Source: Nitriliruptoraceae bacterium
GTDB lineage: Bacteria; Actinomycetota; Nitriliruptoria; Nitriliruptorales; Nitriliruptoraceae
DNA length: 6,838 bases
Reading direction: 5' to 3'
Assembly (NCBI GenBank): GCA_003554005.1
Contig: PWEU01000231.1
Span: 1-6,838, forward strand
The position numbers were made by a program, and so were the translations under genes. Below the pieces are notes generated by a model. That model saw nothing but the letters and a program-made list of their open reading frames with translations. It made no database searches and was not told the origin of the DNA. Positions 5,932 to 6,838 of this stretch are shown here, piece after piece. How positions within the stretch are numbered: the first letter of the stretch is position 1; each line of letters opens with the position of its first letter.

Positions 5932-6838
5932 GTGCGCCGGCCGAGCACTGCCGGTTCGGGCAGTTGCTCGTGAGCGCCCCGGCAGCGCTCCACCTCGGGA
6001 CCACGCACGGCGCCGTGGACGCCGAAGCCGGTCGCGGCCTCGATGGCCTGGTCGAGGTCGGCCCACAGGTCGTCGACGTCCTCGATGCCGACCGACACGC
6101 GTAGGAGCCCGGGACCGATGCCGCTGGAAGCCAGCGCGGCCGGATCGACGACCCGGTGGGTGAGGCCGGCCGGGTGCTCGATCAGGGTGTCGTTCGAGCC
6201 GAGGCTGACCGCCGGGGTCAGCAGCCGCACCGACTCCATCACCGCCCCCGCCGCGGCCAGCCCGCCCGCCACCTCGAAGGTGAGCAGGCTGCCGGGCCCG
6301 TCCATCTGCCGCGCGACGAGGCCCTGCTGGTCGCAGGCCGGCAGGCTCGGGTGGCAGACCCGCAGGATGCCGGGGTGGGTCGTGAGCCGTCGGGCGAGCT
6401 CGATGGCGTTGGCCTGCGTCGCCCGGACCCGAAGCGCCAGCGTCTGGAGGCTGCGGTGCAGCAACGCTGCGGCCTGGGGGTCGAGCAGCGCGCCGGTCGC
6501 GATCCGCACCTGTCGCAGGGCCCTGGCCCGCTCCTGTGAGGTCGCGACGACCCCGGCGATCACATCGCCGTGCCCGCCCAGGGCCTTGGTCGCGCTGTGC
6601 AGTGCCCAGGTGGCGCCGAGCGTCAGGGGGCGTTGGAGGATCGGGGTGGCGAAGGTGTTGTCGACCAGCACGGGGATGTCACCGGCCTGGGCGACGACGT
6701 CCACGATGTCGACCAGGGTGAGGGTCGGGTTCCCGGGGGTCTCCACGATGACGAGCACGGTGTCGTCCTCGATCGCCGCAGCGACCGTGTCCGGCGTCGC
6801 CCAGGTGGTGCGGATGTGCAGGAGCCCGCTGGCCAGCA
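5928..6838 (-). CDS. Cys/Met-metabolism PLP enzyme, methionine/cystathionine gamma-lyase family (partial)
   Basis: This is the C-terminal three quarters of a PF01053-type PLP enzyme; 302 codons are visible and the frame runs open through the right edge, so the start, the N-terminal third and any promoter are outside. Family marks in order are VETPGNPTL (from about 6746), VDNTFATP with the pyridine-binding Asp at 6662-6660, HSATKALGGHGD with the Schiff-base Lys at 6587-6585, AVSLGSNDTLIEHPAGLTH (about 6212-6156), and LLRVSVGIED with the carboxylate-binding Arg at 6101-6099. These enzymes are cytosolic tetramers that cleave or exchange the gamma substituent of methionine, cystathionine or O-acylhomoserine. 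The SLGSNDTLIEHPA stretch favours the methionine gamma-lyase / homoserine-sulfhydrylase side, and pairing with an E1-like gene points the same way. However the Lys240-Asp241 pair of P. putida methionine gamma-lyase is Arg-Ile here (6506-6501), and the Cys116 site is not visible. A tail of about 33 residues beyond the usual end is odd. Confidence 0.88.
   Translation of the reverse strand, partial: LASGLLHIRTTWATPDTVAAAIEDDTVLVIVETPGNPTLTLVDIVDVVAQAGDIPVLVDNTFATPILQRPLTLGATWALHSATKALGGHGDVIAGVVATSQERARALRQVRIATGALLDPQAAALLHRSLQTLALRVRATQANAIELARRLTTHPGILRVCHPSLPACDQQGLVARQMDGPGSLLTFEVAGGLAAAGAVMESVRLLTPAVSLGSNDTLIEHPAGLTHRVVDPAALASSGIGPGLLRVSVGIEDVDDLWADLDQAIEAATGFGVHGAVRGPEVERCRGAHEQLPEPAVLGRRT

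Noticed and set aside
5932..6066. Upstream extension of the E1-like gene to an ATG at 6066
   Set aside because: The 45 extra codons are Arg/Gly-rich, resemble no AceE N-terminus and overlap the conserved C-terminal codons of the PLP lyase; GTG 5931 with the GTGA overlap is the better start.
5928..6100. Frameshift or fusion joining the PLP lyase and the E1-like gene
   Set aside because: Both proteins are complete at the junction (lyase through its C-terminal helix, E1-like from before its first conserved block) and the GTGA overlap is a normal operon junction; only the lyase tail remains odd and is reported separately.

Overview
This window looks like chromosomal DNA from a high-GC actinobacterium. 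The DNA is very GC-rich throughout, third codon positions are almost all G or C, GTG starts are frequent, and the genes are packed with overlaps or very short gaps. The exact lineage cannot be fixed from the sequence alone. No mobile element, CRISPR array, phage gene or sign of recent transfer was seen.

Layout. The left edge (1-49) is the 3' part of a tRNA-Thr(UGU) gene on the + strand. A short gap with a clear ribosome binding site follows, then a + strand gene (96-662) for a redoxin of the thioredoxin-fold 'PRX-like' type. The rest of the window (631-6838) is a tight four-gene minus-strand cluster that reads inward from beyond the right edge. In transcription order it holds a PLP-dependent Cys/Met-metabolism enzyme of the methionine/cystathionine gamma-lyase family (5' end off the window), an AceE-type thiamine-diphosphate E1 / 2-oxoacid decarboxylase (797 aa), an S9 (prolyl-oligopeptidase / acylaminoacyl-peptidase type) serine peptidase (700 aa), and an Sfp-type 4'-phosphopantetheinyl transferase (256 aa). 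The first pair shares a 4-base GTGA stop/start overlap, and the next two gaps are 15 and 18 bases, so the four genes are probably one operon. The last gene runs 32 bases into the 3' end of the + strand redoxin gene (convergent overlap).

How the genes may work together (inference). A gamma-lyase acting on methionine or a related sulfur amino acid yields ammonia, a thiol and 2-oxobutyrate. An AceE-like E1 could then decarboxylate the 2-oxoacid. This order matches the known mdeA-mdeB pairing of Pseudomonas putida (L-methionine gamma-lyase plus an E1-like 2-oxobutyrate dehydrogenase component). The peptidase could supply amino acids upstream. The phosphopantetheinyl transferase has no obvious role in such a pathway and no carrier-protein gene lies in the window. 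The E1-like protein is unusual: its N-terminus is about 58 residues shorter than that of E. coli AceE, the part that docks E1 to E2, and no E2 or lipoyl-domain gene is visible. These are the points most worth following up.
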